The translations under genes and the position numbers were made by a program. Shown one piece after another: positions 23,731 through 32,326 of a stretch of 42,199 nucleotides of DNA. How positions within the stretch are numbered: position 1 is the first letter of the stretch; each line of letters begins with the position of its first letter. The stretch comes from Kiloniellales bacterium (GTDB taxonomy: Bacteria; Pseudomonadota; Alphaproteobacteria; Kiloniellales; JAKSBE01): the NCBI GenBank assembly GCA_022361275.1, contig JAKSBE010000501.1:1-42199 (forward strand). Direction: 5' to 3'. The notes beneath the pieces were generated by a model. That model ran no database searches, was not told where the DNA came from, and was given only the letters and a program-made list of their open reading frames with translations.

Positions 23731-25440
23731 ATGACGAAAGACCTAAAGGACGAGACCGGGAAGCGAATTCATCCCTACGTCCCAGAGCTCTGCGAGCAGC
23801 TTCGCAAGGGTGAAGTCGACCGCCGCGAGTTCCTGCGGACCGCCTGCCTGCTGGGTGTCTCGGCCGGTGCCGCCTACGGCATGGCGGGTCGGGTCCTGGG
23901 CGAGGAGAGCGGCCTGCGCAGCGCAAGGGCCGAGGAGCCCAAGCAGGGCGGCACGCTGAAGGTCGGCATGCAGGTGCAGGAGATGACCGATCCCTCGACT
24001 TTCGCCTGGACGGAACCGTCAAATCAGGTCCGGCATACGGTGGAGTACCTGACGCGCACCGGCAGCGACAACATCACGCGACCCTATCTGGCGGAGAGCT
24101 GGGAAGCCTCGGACGACCTGAAGACCTGGACCTTCAAGCTGCGCCAGGGGGTCAAATGGTCGAACGGCGACGACTTCAACGCCGACGACGTGGTGTTCAA
24201 CATCGAGCGCTGGCTCGACCCCGATACCGGCTCGTCCAACATCGGCCTGTTCTCGAACATGGTCGAGGAGGTCGACACCGGCAAGAAGGACGACCAGGGC
24301 AACCCGGTGATGTCCAAGCGGATGATCGGAGGCGCGGTCGAGAAGGTCGACGACCACACGGTGCGCCTCAATCTCAACGCGCCGGACCTCAGCATTCCCG
24401 AGAACCTCTATAACTATCCGACGGCGATCGTGCACCGCCGCTTCTCGGAGGAAGGCGGCGACTTCTCGAAGAACCCGGTCGGCACCGGCCCCTACGAGCT
24501 GGCCGAGTTCCGGGTCGGCGAGGTCTGCAAGCTGAAGCGCCGCGGCGAGTACTGGGGCGATCGGACCTTCCTCGACGAGATCCATTACGTCGACCTGGGT
24601 GAGGACCGCTCGGCCTGGCTCGCCGCGCTGGCGTCGAAGCAGGTGGACATGGTCTGGCGCTTCGACGTCAACCAGCTCGAGGTCGCCGAGCGGATTCCCG
24701 GTGTCGTGGTCAACACGGCGATCACGGCCCAGACCGGCGTGGCGCGCATGCATGTCGACAAGGCGCCCTTCGACAACAAGATGCTGCGCCAGGCGGTCCA
24801 GGCCTGCGTCGACCACGAAGCGATCCTGCAGATCGCCTATCGCGGCAAGGGGGCGCCGGGCGAGGACCATCACGTCGCTCCGATCCACCCCGAGTACGCC
24901 GAGTTGCCGAAGCTCAAGCAGGACCACGAAAGGGCCAAGCAGCTTCTGAAGGAGGCCGGCCACGAAGGCGGAATCACCCTGAAGATCGACGTCGGCAACA
25001 CGAGCGGGACCTGGGAGCTGGACGCCATGCAGGCCTTCAAGCAGCAGTGCGCGCCGGCCGGCATCAACATCGAGCTCAACGTGATGCCGAGCTCGCAGTA
25101 CTGGGACATCTGGACCAAGACGCCCTTCGGCTTCACCTCCTGGACCCACCGGCCCCTGGGCGTGATGGTGCTGAACCTGGGCTATCGCTCGGGCGTGCCT
25201 TGGAACGAGAGCAACTATGCCAATCCGGAGTTCGACAAGATCCTGGACGAGGCCACCGCGACCCTCGACGTCGATGCCCGGCGCAAGCTGATGGCCAAGG
25301 CCCAGAAGATGCTTCAGGACGATGCCGTGATCATCCAGCCGCTGTGGCGCGCCGAGTTCACGGCGACCGCCGAGAAGGTCAAGGGCTACCAGATCCATCC
25401 GACGGTCTACCATCAGTTCCAAAAGGTCTGGCTGGCCTAG
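23731..25440 (+). CDS. ABC transporter substrate-binding protein, dipeptide/oligopeptide family, Tat-exported
   Basis: A 569-aa periplasmic binding protein of the SBP_bac_5 family. The N-terminus is unusual for this family: a 29-residue cytoplasmic-like lead, then a twin-arginine signal with R31-R32 (VDRREFLRTACLLG) and a hydrophobic stretch ending near ARAEE. Tat export implies folding before transport. The mature body has the expected KQGGTLKVGM start, the FNADDVVFNIERWLDP segment, and NPVGTGPYELAEF. The ligand cannot be read; these proteins bind peptides, opines, nickel chelates or sugars. A strong hairpin follows the gene and could raise its level over the permeases. Confidence 0.92.
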   Translation: MTKDLKDETGKRIHPYVPELCEQLRKGEVDRREFLRTACLLGVSAGAAYGMAGRVLGEESGLRSARAEEPKQGGTLKVGMQVQEMTDPSTFAWTEPSNQVRHTVEYLTRTGSDNITRPYLAESWEASDDLKTWTFKLRQGVKWSNGDDFNADDVVFNIERWLDPDTGSSNIGLFSNMVEEVDTGKKDDQGNPVMSKRMIGGAVEKVDDHTVRLNLNAPDLSIPENLYNYPTAIVHRRFSEEGGDFSKNPVGTGPYELAEFRVGEVCKLKRRGEYWGDRTFLDEIHYVDLGEDRSAWLAALASKQVDMVWRFDVNQLEVAERIPGVVVNTAITAQTGVARMHVDKAPFDNKMLRQAVQACVDHEAILQIAYRGKGAPGEDHHVAPIHPEYAELPKLKQDHERAKQLLKEAGHEGGITLKIDVGNTSGTWELDAMQAFKQQCAPAGINIELNVMPSSQYWDIWTKTPFGFTSWTHRPLGVMVLNLGYRSGVPWNESNYANPEFDKILDEATATLDVDARRKLMAKAQKMLQDDAVIIQPLWRAEFTATAEKVKGYQIHPTVYHQFQKVWLA

Positions 25441-25493
25441 AGGCCGGGCAACAAGCAGCGGGGGCGGCCAAGCACGCCACCCCCGCACGGTGC

Positions 25494-25520
25494 TGCCGCC
25501 CTCCGGCCGGGAGGGCGGCA
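25494..25520 (+). promoter_or_regulatory. Intercistronic hairpin after the binding-protein gene
   Basis: T+GCCGCCCTCC (25494-25504) pairs with GGAGGGCGGC+A (25510-25520), an 11-bp perfect stem with a 5-nt loop. It lies in the 119-bp gap between binding protein and first permease, the same place as the hairpin at 99-125 in the sugar operon. Confidence 0.55.
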
Positions 25521-25559
25521 AGGGCGCGCGGGGGCGCGATACGGGAGAGGCCGCAGCTC

Positions 25560-26492
25560 ATGCTGATCTTCATCATGCGCAGGCTTGGCGCGATGGTGCT
25601 GACCATGTTGGTCGTCTCCATCCTGCTCTTTCTCCTGCTCGAGATCTCGCCGGGGAACGTGGCGACCAAGGTCCTGGGCCCCTATTCCTCGGACGAGCAG
25701 CGCGCGATCTGGCTGGAAGAGAACGGCTACAACGATCCCCTGCCGCTGCGCTACGTCCGCTGGCTGGGCAACGCCGTTCAGGGCGACTTCGGCGAATCCA
25801 TCAAGTACAAGGTGCCGGTCAGCGAGATCCTCTGGCCGCGGCTCTGGAACACCGCGGTTCTCGGCGCCGCGACTATGGCCGTGGTGATCCCGCTGGCGCT
25901 GGTCCTGGGCGTCCTGGCGGGCATGCGCGAGGGCTCGAAGACGGACCGGAGCATCTCCGTCCTCTCCATCGTCACGACCTCGGTGCCCGAGTTCGCGAGC
26001 GCGCCGATGCTCCAGGCCTTCTTCGTCTTCTACCTGGCGCTGCTGCCGGGCACCAGCTCGATGATCGGCGGCTTCAACCCGGTCGAGCTGATCCTGCCGG
26101 TCATGGTCCTGGTGCTCTACGACTTCGGCTACGTGACCCGCATGACCCGGGCCTCCATGGCCGAGGTCATGACCACCCACTACATCCGCACGGCGATCCT
26201 GAAGGGCCTGCCCTACAAGGTGGTCATCATGAGGCACGCGCTGCGCAACGCGCTGATCGCGCCCTTCACCGTGATCATGCTGCAGATCAACTGGCTGCTC
26301 TCGGGCGTGATCGTGGTCGAGTTCTTCTTCGCCTACAAGGGCTTCGGCTTCCTGATCCTCGACGCCTCCCTGAACCAGGACATCTTCCTCATCGAGGCCT
26401 GCGCGATGGTCGCGGTGTTCGTCGCCGTAGCCACCCAGGCCCTGGCCGACATCGGCTATACCTACCTTAACCCCCGGATCCGGTTCAGTTGA
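25560..26492 (+). CDS. ABC transporter permease, DppB/OppB type
   Basis: A 310-aa inner-membrane permease with six predicted helices. It opens with the family start FIMRRLGAMVLTMLVVSILLF and has SPGNVA in place of the common DPG/PGDP segment. The EAA loop is HYIRTAILKGLPYKVVIMRH, near residues 198-217. The ATG at 25560 follows GGGAGAGG. The stop overlaps the region of the next start, TTGA. It should pair with the DppC-type permease to form the pore. Confidence 0.93.
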   Translation: MLIFIMRRLGAMVLTMLVVSILLFLLLEISPGNVATKVLGPYSSDEQRAIWLEENGYNDPLPLRYVRWLGNAVQGDFGESIKYKVPVSEILWPRLWNTAVLGAATMAVVIPLALVLGVLAGMREGSKTDRSISVLSIVTTSVPEFASAPMLQAFFVFYLALLPGTSSMIGGFNPVELILPVMVLVLYDFGYVTRMTRASMAEVMTTHYIRTAILKGLPYKVVIMRHALRNALIAPFTVIMLQINWLLSGVIVVEFFFAYKGFGFLILDASLNQDIFLIEACAMVAVFVAVATQALADIGYTYLNPRIRFS

Positions 26493-26503
26493 GGGAGGAC
26501 GCC

Positions 26504-27472
26504 GTGGCCGAGCGGACGATCGATGTCCTGAAGGGCGAGCCCATCCTCCTGAGGCTGCTCAAGGCGGTCGCCTTGCTGAGGGAGAGCGCCGTCGGGATGG
26601 TCGGCGCCGCCCTGGTCCTGTTCTGGGTCATGGTCGCGGTCTTCGCGCCTCTGCTCGCGCCCTTCGATCCCCTGGCGACCCTGCAGCCCTTCGCAACACC
26701 GGGCGATCCCTTCCTGCTCGATCCGGGCCGGACCTACGACGGTCGGGCGGTCGAGGACGTCTGTCGTCTGATCGAGGCGGGCGAGAACCGGGGCAGGTAC
26801 CACTGCGGCACCTTCCTGCTCGGCACCGATCACCTCGGGCGCGACATCCTCAGCCGCCTGATCTACGGCACGCAGCGGGTGCTGCTCTACGGCCCGCTGG
26901 CGGCCGCCTGCGCCTATGCCGTGGGGATTCCGATGGGGCTGGCGGCCGGATACCTGCGCGGCAAGATGGACGAGGTGCTGTCCTTCGTCTCGAACGTGAT
27001 CCTCTCGTTTCCGGTTCTGGTCCTCTACGTGATCATCATCGCGACGATCGGCGCCTCCGGCACCAACATCGTGATCGCGGTCACCTTCGCCTCCGCGCCG
27101 GGGATCATGCGGATCGTTCGGGGCCTGGTCCTCGACCTGCGCAATCGCGAGTACGTCTTCGCCGCCCAGACCCGCGGCGAAAGCGCTTGGCGGATCATGT
27201 TCGTCGAGATCCTGCCGAATGCCCGCGGCCCCCTGATCGTCGATGCCTGCCTCCGGCTGGGCTACGTGATCATCACCATCGGCGTGCTCGGGTTTTTGGG
27301 CCTGGGCCTGCCGCCGCCGGACCCCGACTGGGGCGGGATGATCAACGAGACGCGTCAGATGGCCATGGTAGCGCCGCATATGATGCTCTTCCCCTGCATC
27401 GCGATCTCGTCGCTGGTGCTGGGCTTCAACCTGCTGGCCGACGGCCTGCGCGAGATTTCGCTGAGGGATTGA
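26504..27472 (+). CDS. ABC transporter permease, DppC/OppC type
   Basis: A 322-aa inner-membrane permease. The N-terminal segment with the first helix ends APFDPLATLQPF. A periplasmic loop of about 55 residues then precedes the conserved LGTDHLGRDILSRLIYG. That loop is longer than in many DppC proteins and contains two cysteines (VCRLIEAG and YHCGTF). The EAA loop is EYVFAAQTRGESAWRIMFVE. GTG at 26504 is chosen because GGGAGG lies five bases upstream; a TTG at 26489 overlaps the previous stop. The unusual loop might contact the binding protein, which is inference. Confidence 0.92.
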   Translation: MAERTIDVLKGEPILLRLLKAVALLRESAVGMVGAALVLFWVMVAVFAPLLAPFDPLATLQPFATPGDPFLLDPGRTYDGRAVEDVCRLIEAGENRGRYHCGTFLLGTDHLGRDILSRLIYGTQRVLLYGPLAAACAYAVGIPMGLAAGYLRGKMDEVLSFVSNVILSFPVLVLYVIIIATIGASGTNIVIAVTFASAPGIMRIVRGLVLDLRNREYVFAAQTRGESAWRIMFVEILPNARGPLIVDACLRLGYVIITIGVLGFLGLGLPPPDPDWGGMINETRQMAMVAPHMMLFPCIAISSLVLGFNLLADGLREISLRD

Positions 27473-27482
27473 GGAGAGCGGT

Positions 27483-29621
27483 ATGACCGGCAATGGCGAG
27501 GACGACGCGGTCCCGATCCTGGAGTGCCGCGGCCTCTGCATCTCCTACTTCACCCGGGCGGGGGAGATCCCGGCCGTCATCGACTTCGACCTGACCCTCA
27601 GGCGCGGCGAGAGCGTCGGCCTGGTCGGCGAGTCCGGATGCGGCAAGTCGACGGTCGCCATGGCGATCATGCGCTACCTCGGCAAGAACGGCGGCATCGT
27701 CGGCGGCGAGGTGCGCTACAAGGGCCGGAACATGGCCGACTTCGGCGACGAGGAACTGCGGCAACTGCGCGGCAACGAGATCTCCATGGTCTACCAGGAG
27801 CCGATGGCGTCGCTGAATCCCAGCCTGACCCTGGGCAAGCAGCTGATGGAAGTGCCGCTCTACCACGAACAGGTGGCCGAGAAGGAGGCCTACGACCGCG
27901 CCGCCAAGATGCTGGCCGACGTCAAGCTGCCCGATCCGGAGCGGGTGATGGCCGCCTATCCGCACCAGATCTCCGGCGGTCAGCAGCAGCGGGTCGTGAT
28001 CGCCATGGCGCTGCTGTCCAACCCGACCCTGCTGCTGCTGGACGAGCCGACCACCGCCCTCGACGTCACGGTCGAGGCCGGCATCATCGAGCTGATCGGC
28101 GAGATCGCCGAGCGCTTCAACACCTCGATGATCTACATCTCCCACAACCTGGGCCTGATCCTCGAGACCTGCAACCGGGTCAACGTGATGTACTCGGGCC
28201 AGGTGGTGGAGGAGGGCAGCGTCAAGGAGGTCTTCGACGAGATGCGCCATCCCTACACCAAGGGGCTGTTCGGCGCGATCCCCCTGCCGGGGGCCGACAA
28301 GACCGCCCGGCCGCTGGTGCCGATCCGCGGTCAGCTGCCGCTGCCCCACGAGCGGCCGGGCGGCTGCTACTTCGGTCCGCGCTGCGACTTCTTCGCCGAG
28401 GGCCGTTGCGACCAGGGGCTGATCCAAATGGAAGGCGTGGCCGGGGAGGAAGGCCACCGGGTGCGCTGCCTGCGCTGGCAGGAGATCGACTGGGCGGCCT
28501 ATCGCCCGGAGGGTCTGGGCGGCGAGGCACTGGTGCCGGGTCAGCCGGTCCTCAAGATCGAGAACATGAAGAAGTATTACGAGATCACCGACAACTCCCT
28601 GGCGGCGATGATCAAGGGCGAGCGGGTCAAGTACGTCAAGGCGAACGAGAACATCAGCTTCGACGCCCGGGAATGCGAGACGGTGGCCATCGTCGGCGAA
28701 TCGGGCTGCGGCAAGTCGACCTTCGCCAAGGTCCTCGTGGGCCTGGAGACCGCGACCGAGGGCGAGGTGATCTACCGCAACCACGACGTCGCGCAGCAGC
28801 CGGTGCAGAACCGGACGCCGGAGCAGATCGGCGGCGTCCAGATGGTCTTCCAGAACCCCTTCGATACCCTGAACCCGAGCCACACGGTCGGCAGCCAGCT
28901 CGCCCGGGTGATCCGGAAGTTCGGGGTCGAGACCGAGCCGGCCAAGGTCAGGCAGCGGGTCCTGGAGCTGCTCGACCTGGTGAAGCTGCCACGCGATTTC
29001 GCCAAGCGCCGGCCGCGGCAGCTTTCGGGCGGCCAGCAGCAGCGCGTCGGCATCGCCCGGGCCTTCGCCGGCAACCCGGCCATGGTGGTGGCGGACGAGC
29101 CGGTCTCGGCCCTGGACGTCTCGGTGCAGGCGGCGGTGACCGGGCTCCTGATGGACATCCAGCGCAGCCATCGCACGACCCTGCTTTTCATCAGCCATGA
29201 CTTGAGCTTGGTCCGTTATCTATCTGACCGGGTTGTGGTTATGTATCTTGGCCACATCGTCGAACAGGGCAGGACCGACGAGGTCTTCGCGCCGCCCTAT
29301 CACCCCTACACGGAGGCCCTGCTGTCGGCGGTGCCGATCGCCGACACTTCGGTCAAGCGCAAGCGGATCATCCTGGAAGGCGCCTTGCCCAGTGTGCTCG
29401 ACCCGCCGTCGGGCTGCCCCTTCCACACCCGCTGTCACCGCAAGATCGGAGCGGTCTGCGAGACCCAGGCCCCGCCGATCGTCGACCTGGGCGAGGGGCA
29501 TCGGATCGCCTGCCACCTCCCGCGCGACGAGTTGGAGAAGATGGAGCCGGTGATCGTGCTGGCCGGCGAGGGCCAGTCCGAAAAGGCCGCGGCGGCGGAA
29601 AGCAGCCCGGCCGGCGATTGA
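27483..29621 (+). CDS. Fused double ATPase of a dipeptide-type ABC transporter (DppD-DppF)
   Basis: A 712-aa cytoplasmic protein with two full ABC domains in one chain. Domain 1 has Walker A GESGCGKST near residue 50, signature ISGGQQQRV and Walker B LLLLDEPTTALD. Domain 2 has Walker A near 405-413, signature LSGGQQQRV and Walker B VVADEPVSALD. Each half ends with the oligopeptide-type C-terminal domain holding Cys residues (PGGCYFGPRCDFFAEGRC; PSGCPFHTRCHRKIGAVC), which in relatives binds an iron-sulfur cluster. DppD and DppF are usually separate, though fused forms are well known. It ends the operon and should energise the two permeases. Confidence 0.95.
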   Translation: MTGNGEDDAVPILECRGLCISYFTRAGEIPAVIDFDLTLRRGESVGLVGESGCGKSTVAMAIMRYLGKNGGIVGGEVRYKGRNMADFGDEELRQLRGNEISMVYQEPMASLNPSLTLGKQLMEVPLYHEQVAEKEAYDRAAKMLADVKLPDPERVMAAYPHQISGGQQQRVVIAMALLSNPTLLLLDEPTTALDVTVEAGIIELIGEIAERFNTSMIYISHNLGLILETCNRVNVMYSGQVVEEGSVKEVFDEMRHPYTKGLFGAIPLPGADKTARPLVPIRGQLPLPHERPGGCYFGPRCDFFAEGRCDQGLIQMEGVAGEEGHRVRCLRWQEIDWAAYRPEGLGGEALVPGQPVLKIENMKKYYEITDNSLAAMIKGERVKYVKANENISFDARECETVAIVGESGCGKSTFAKVLVGLETATEGEVIYRNHDVAQQPVQNRTPEQIGGVQMVFQNPFDTLNPSHTVGSQLARVIRKFGVETEPAKVRQRVLELLDLVKLPRDFAKRRPRQLSGGQQQRVGIARAFAGNPAMVVADEPVSALDVSVQAAVTGLLMDIQRSHRTTLLFISHDLSLVRYLSDRVVVMYLGHIVEQGRTDEVFAPPYHPYTEALLSAVPIADTSVKRKRIILEGALPSVLDPPSGCPFHTRCHRKIGAVCETQAPPIVDLGEGHRIACHLPRDELEKMEPVIVLAGEGQSEKAAAAESSPAGD

Positions 29622-29642
29622 TGCCGCCGGGCGGACTTGGAT

Positions 29643-29694
29643 GGGTCGATCGGGGCGGGGTCGATCAGGGCGGGCTGAACTGAACGGGCTGAAC
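29643..29694 (+). repeat. Short tandem repeats after the ABC ATPase stop
   Basis: GGGTCGATCGGGGCG (29643-29657) is followed by GGGTCGATCAGGGCG (29658-29672), one mismatch. GGGCTGAAC then occurs at 29672-29680 and 29686-29694. No T-run terminator was found in the gap to the convergent PilZ gene. Confidence 0.75.
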
Positions 29695-29722
29695 GGGCCG
29701 GGCAAGCCGGAAACGCCGGACC

Positions 29723-30079
29723 TCAGGCGGTCTGGGCGATTTTGGGGTCTTCGGGATTGAGGATCAGGCTGATGCACTGGAGCAGATGCTCCAACGCGCG
29801 CTCCGGAGTCCCGAAGGCGAGGCCGAGGTCGTTCCCGGCGCGCCAGACCTGAACGGCGGCCAGCTTGCCCGCGGTCGGATGGCGCAGGACGATGCGCTCC
29901 GCGGCGGGCGGCGCACCGGCGAAGCGAAGCTTGAGGCCGCTGAGCGATAAGTCGATGACCTGGCAGTCGTAGCTGCGGCCACCGGCGGCGGCGGTCACGG
30001 AGGTGCAGCGGTCGAGGCCGAAACGAAGACAGCGCCGCCGCTCGGCCGTCTGGACGAGCTTCATGCCTTGCAGTGTCAT
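29723..30079 (-). CDS. PilZ domain protein
   Basis: A 118-aa single-domain protein. The cyclic-di-GMP-binding motifs are present: RxxxR as R15-R-C-L-R19 and D/NxSxxG as D43-L-S-L-S-G48. The barrel continues with VLRHPTAGKLAAVQVWRAGN and DLGLAFG. It should bind cyclic di-GMP in the cytoplasm and pass the signal to an unknown target, often motility or exopolysaccharide. It is convergent with the ABC operon. ATG at 30079 is chosen; an ATG at 30064 (MKLVQ) is equally possible. Confidence 0.85.
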   Translation of the reverse strand: MTLQGMKLVQTAERRRCLRFGLDRCTSVTAAAGGRSYDCQVIDLSLSGLKLRFAGAPPAAERIVLRHPTAGKLAAVQVWRAGNDLGLAFGTPERALEHLLQCISLILNPEDPKIAQTA

Positions 30080-30331
30080 GGTCCTGAGCCTGCTGTTCCG
30101 GGGCGTCTTTACCCTTGGTCGATCGGATTAAAAAAGCCCTAACACGCAACCGGCCGGACCTGAAGGCAGGCCGTGGCCCGGAAGGCCGGTGCAGGGGCAG
30201 GGCCGCCCTGGCCTCAACCATTCATTAACACGCCCTTGCCATCCTGCGCCGATCTAGATCTGACGGAGGCTGCTCCGGCCCGCCGCCGACCCGGTGTGCG
30301 GTCCCGAGCGTTCATGGACGAGGGAAAAACG

Positions 30332-30877
30332 ATGAGACAGGTGAAGCTCAAGCTCTTGGCCGCTTCGGCCTGTGCACTTCTGCTTGCGGGTCCGGCCTGG
30401 GCCGAGGACGCCGGCGCCGAGCAACAAGCCAAGCAGGAGGACGGCTTCCTCGATGGCATGGCCGAAGACGCCGGCGACTTCTTCGAGGACGTCGGCAGCT
30501 TCTTCACCGACGATGTCCCAGAGTTCTTCACCGAGGACGTGCCGGCAGCCTTCTCCCGCGACGAGGCGCCTCAGGCTTCGGCGGATCCCTTCGCCGGCAA
30601 GCCCGAGCTCCTGACCGACAAGGCCGGCATCAAGGAGACGCAGTCCTTGCTGAACGCCAAGGGCTACAAGGCCGGGACGGCGGACGGTATTGTCGGGCGC
30701 AACACCCGCAGCGCGGTCCGCGCCTACCAGAAGGACAACGAGCTGAAGGTCACCGGGCGGGTGACCGACCAGCTTCTGCTGCACCTGCAGGGGGTGCGGC
30801 CGCAGCCGCCGAGCGTCGCCACGGCGCCGCAGCCGGCCACGGAACCGCGCAAGCGGGCCTTCACCCGGGACCAGTAG
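30332..30877 (+). CDS. Secreted peptidoglycan-binding (PG_binding_1) protein
   Basis: A 181-aa exported protein with signal peptide MRQVKLKLLAASACALLLAG then PAWA. An acidic and Phe-rich segment follows (FFEDVGSFFTDDVPEFFTED, about residues 50-70). A PG_binding_1 domain occupies about 95-150: IKETQSLLNAKGYKAGTADG, IVGRNTRSAVRAYQKDNELK. The tail is Pro-rich and basic. No catalytic domain is present, so it probably binds cell wall without cutting it. ATG at 30332 is chosen for its signal peptide and the GAGGG before it; an in-frame ATG at 30314 is possible. Confidence 0.87.
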   Translation: MRQVKLKLLAASACALLLAGPAWAEDAGAEQQAKQEDGFLDGMAEDAGDFFEDVGSFFTDDVPEFFTEDVPAAFSRDEAPQASADPFAGKPELLTDKAGIKETQSLLNAKGYKAGTADGIVGRNTRSAVRAYQKDNELKVTGRVTDQLLLHLQGVRPQPPSVATAPQPATEPRKRAFTRDQ

Positions 30878-30923
30878 GGCCCAAGGGGCTTCGGTCAGGG
30901 CTGGAAGCCCCTTCGGACCGGTC

Positions 30924-31421
30924 TCAAATCGGAACGTAGGTGCGGTCGTCCTCGGTTTCGGGGCGCAGCTTCAGGCTGCCGTCCGTTTCGAAGGGGACGC
31001 GGCGGGCGCCGAATCCCGTCGAGACATAGGCGAAGCCCTCGATCCGGAAGGTGATGGCTTCCTTGTTCGTGCCGAGCAGGAGGATCTGGCGCACCAGATC
31101 CAGGATGGTCGTGGTCGCCGTGACCGGAACCTTGGCGTCGCCGAGCCGGGGCAGGGTGACCTCGGCACTGGATTGCCCGTCGGCGAAATGCGACCCGTTG
31201 ACCTCCAGCACGAAGGAAAGGCCCTCCAGGTCGATATTGAAGTTGTTCGGATTGCTCAACCGGAGGTCGAGCTCGACCTGCTGCTCGAAGCCGTTGCTCT
31301 CTATGATCCGCAGGTCCGAGAGATTGATCCTGGGCGGCAGGATCTCTTCCTCCGGGACCGTCGCGCAGCCGGCCGGTCCGAAGCCGAGCAGGATAAGAAC
31401 CAGGATCGCAAGTGGTCTCAT
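30924..31421 (-). CDS. LEA14-like (WHy domain) lipoprotein
   Basis: A 165-aa protein with a lipoprotein-type signal peptide (MRPLAILVLILLGFGPAGC, likely lipidated C19; Pro at -3 is atypical). The mature part is one LEA type 2/WHy beta-sandwich domain with the typical LRLSNPNNFNIDLEGLSFVL. Bacterial members are linked to desiccation or stress, but function here is not shown. It should sit in the outer or inner membrane facing the periplasm. It converges with the peptidoglycan-binding gene. Confidence 0.85.
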   Translation of the reverse strand: MRPLAILVLILLGFGPAGCATVPEEEILPPRINLSDLRIIESNGFEQQVELDLRLSNPNNFNIDLEGLSFVLEVNGSHFADGQSSAEVTLPRLGDAKVPVTATTTILDLVRQILLLGTNKEAITFRIEGFAYVSTGFGARRVPFETDGSLKLRPETEDDRTYVPI

Positions 31422-31648
31422 GGTGGGCAGCGGCCTCAGCAGCGGCGGGAACGACCAGCCATCATAGAAGCCTACGCGGCAGCGTCGAGGCCCATCCCCG
31501 ACATCCGCCTTCGCATCGGGAGCAGCAATCGCCCGGTTCGGGCTGGCTCTCAGCTATCAAAGTGGTGGAGAAAGCTGCTCTATCCATATGAAATGGAATA
31601 GCTTGCCCGCACCAGGCTGGCCCCAGGCTGGGTTAGCCGCAGGCTGGG
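31422..31648. other. Intergenic stretch without a convincing gene
   Basis: About 230 bp between two minus-strand genes. Contains the imperfect palindrome CTATCCATATGAAATGGAATAG near 31578-31600 (given in two parts: CTATCCAT, ATGG-AATAG) and the tandem repeat described next. It probably holds the promoter of the LEA14-like gene. Confidence 0.35.
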
Positions 31649-31655
31649 TTAGCCG
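31624..31655. repeat. 16-bp tandem duplication covering a stop codon
   Basis: CAGGCTGGGTTAGCCG occurs twice without a gap, at 31624-31639 and 31640-31655. The second copy contains the stop codon (31649-31651, minus strand) and last codons of the gene at 31649-32233, so the 3' end of that gene has been duplicated. Confidence 0.88.
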
Positions 31656-32233
31656 AAGAGCGCGTCGATATCGGCCTGCGACATGGTGGTCTCGTCCTCC
31701 TCCGCCGGCGCCGGTGCGGGGCCCGAGGCGCAGTCGGCCATCCGCTCACTGCCGTTGACGATCGCTGCGGCGACCCCGATCAGATTCTGGATCGCCTTGC
31801 AGGACGAAAGGACGATCAAGCCGATCTGGCTGTGGTCGCCGGCCTCCACCAGGGGCTCGAGCTGGGCGAGGGTCGTGGCGATCCGCCTCTGGATCGCCTT
31901 GACCGTCAGGTCGAAGGGGAGTCGGAAGCGCTCCGGCGCGATCTCGTAAGCCTGGCAGGCCAGCGCCGCCACGGCCAGATCGCTGTTTCGGAAATGCTCA
32001 TCGTAGGTCTTGGGCTGCCAGGTCAGGGCCTCTTCGAGCAGGTCCGGCGCGCTCGGCACCAGCTCGATCATCATCACCGCCTCGTTGAGGTGGTTGAGGT
32101 AGTCGGTGGCCAGGAAAGTGCTCTCGTTGATGTTGCTGCCGGCCAGTTCGGCCCGCAGGGCTTCTTGGGCCGGGCTGAGGATGGCATCGGTTGCACCACC
32201 GTCGACTCGAGCCTGCGCGTTTGCCATCGTCAT
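31649..32233 (-). CDS. Unknown helical protein with a C-terminal FliM/CheZ-like tail
   Basis: A 194-aa cytoplasmic, mostly helical protein. A conserved-looking core (NESTFLATDYLNHLNEAVMM, WQPKTYDEHF, PFDLTVKAIQRRI) is followed by a flexible Ala/Pro/Glu linker (about 165-182) and then MSQADIDALFG as the last 11 residues. This tail resembles the SQxEIDALL peptide at the FliM N-terminus that binds CheY-P, and short CheZ-type C-terminal peptides. I do not recognise the main domain. A link to chemotaxis or flagellar signalling is inference. Start ATG at 32233 (MTMANAQ) follows GAGGCAGG; an ATG at 32227 is possible. The stop lies in a tandem duplication. Confidence 0.8.
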   Translation of the reverse strand: MTMANAQARVDGGATDAILSPAQEALRAELAGSNINESTFLATDYLNHLNEAVMMIELVPSAPDLLEEALTWQPKTYDEHFRNSDLAVAALACQAYEIAPERFRLPFDLTVKAIQRRIATTLAQLEPLVEAGDHSQIGLIVLSSCKAIQNLIGVAAAIVNGSERMADCASGPAPAPAEEDETTMSQADIDALFG

Positions 32234-32278
32234 CTGCCTGCCTCTTCGAGCTCCCGCCGGTCGTCGGACCGCGGCCTA

Positions 32279-32326
32279 TTCCAAATCTCGGCACATGAAA
32301 TGTGCCGAACTTCGAAACCATCACAC
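32279..32326. repeat. Palindromic element, first copy of a pair
   Basis: TTCCAAATCTCGGCACAT (32279-32296) is identical to the left arm of the element at 33761. TCGGCACAT-GAA-ATGTGCCGA (32288-32308) is a perfect 9-bp hairpin core. The right arm is diverged but ends in the same ATCACAC (32320-32326). It lies 45 bp upstream of the gene starting at 32233 on the minus strand. Confidence 0.85.

Noticed and set aside
23505-23813. 102-codon frame overlapping the start of the Tat binding protein
   Set aside because: It crosses the leader and the true start in another frame, with no motif.
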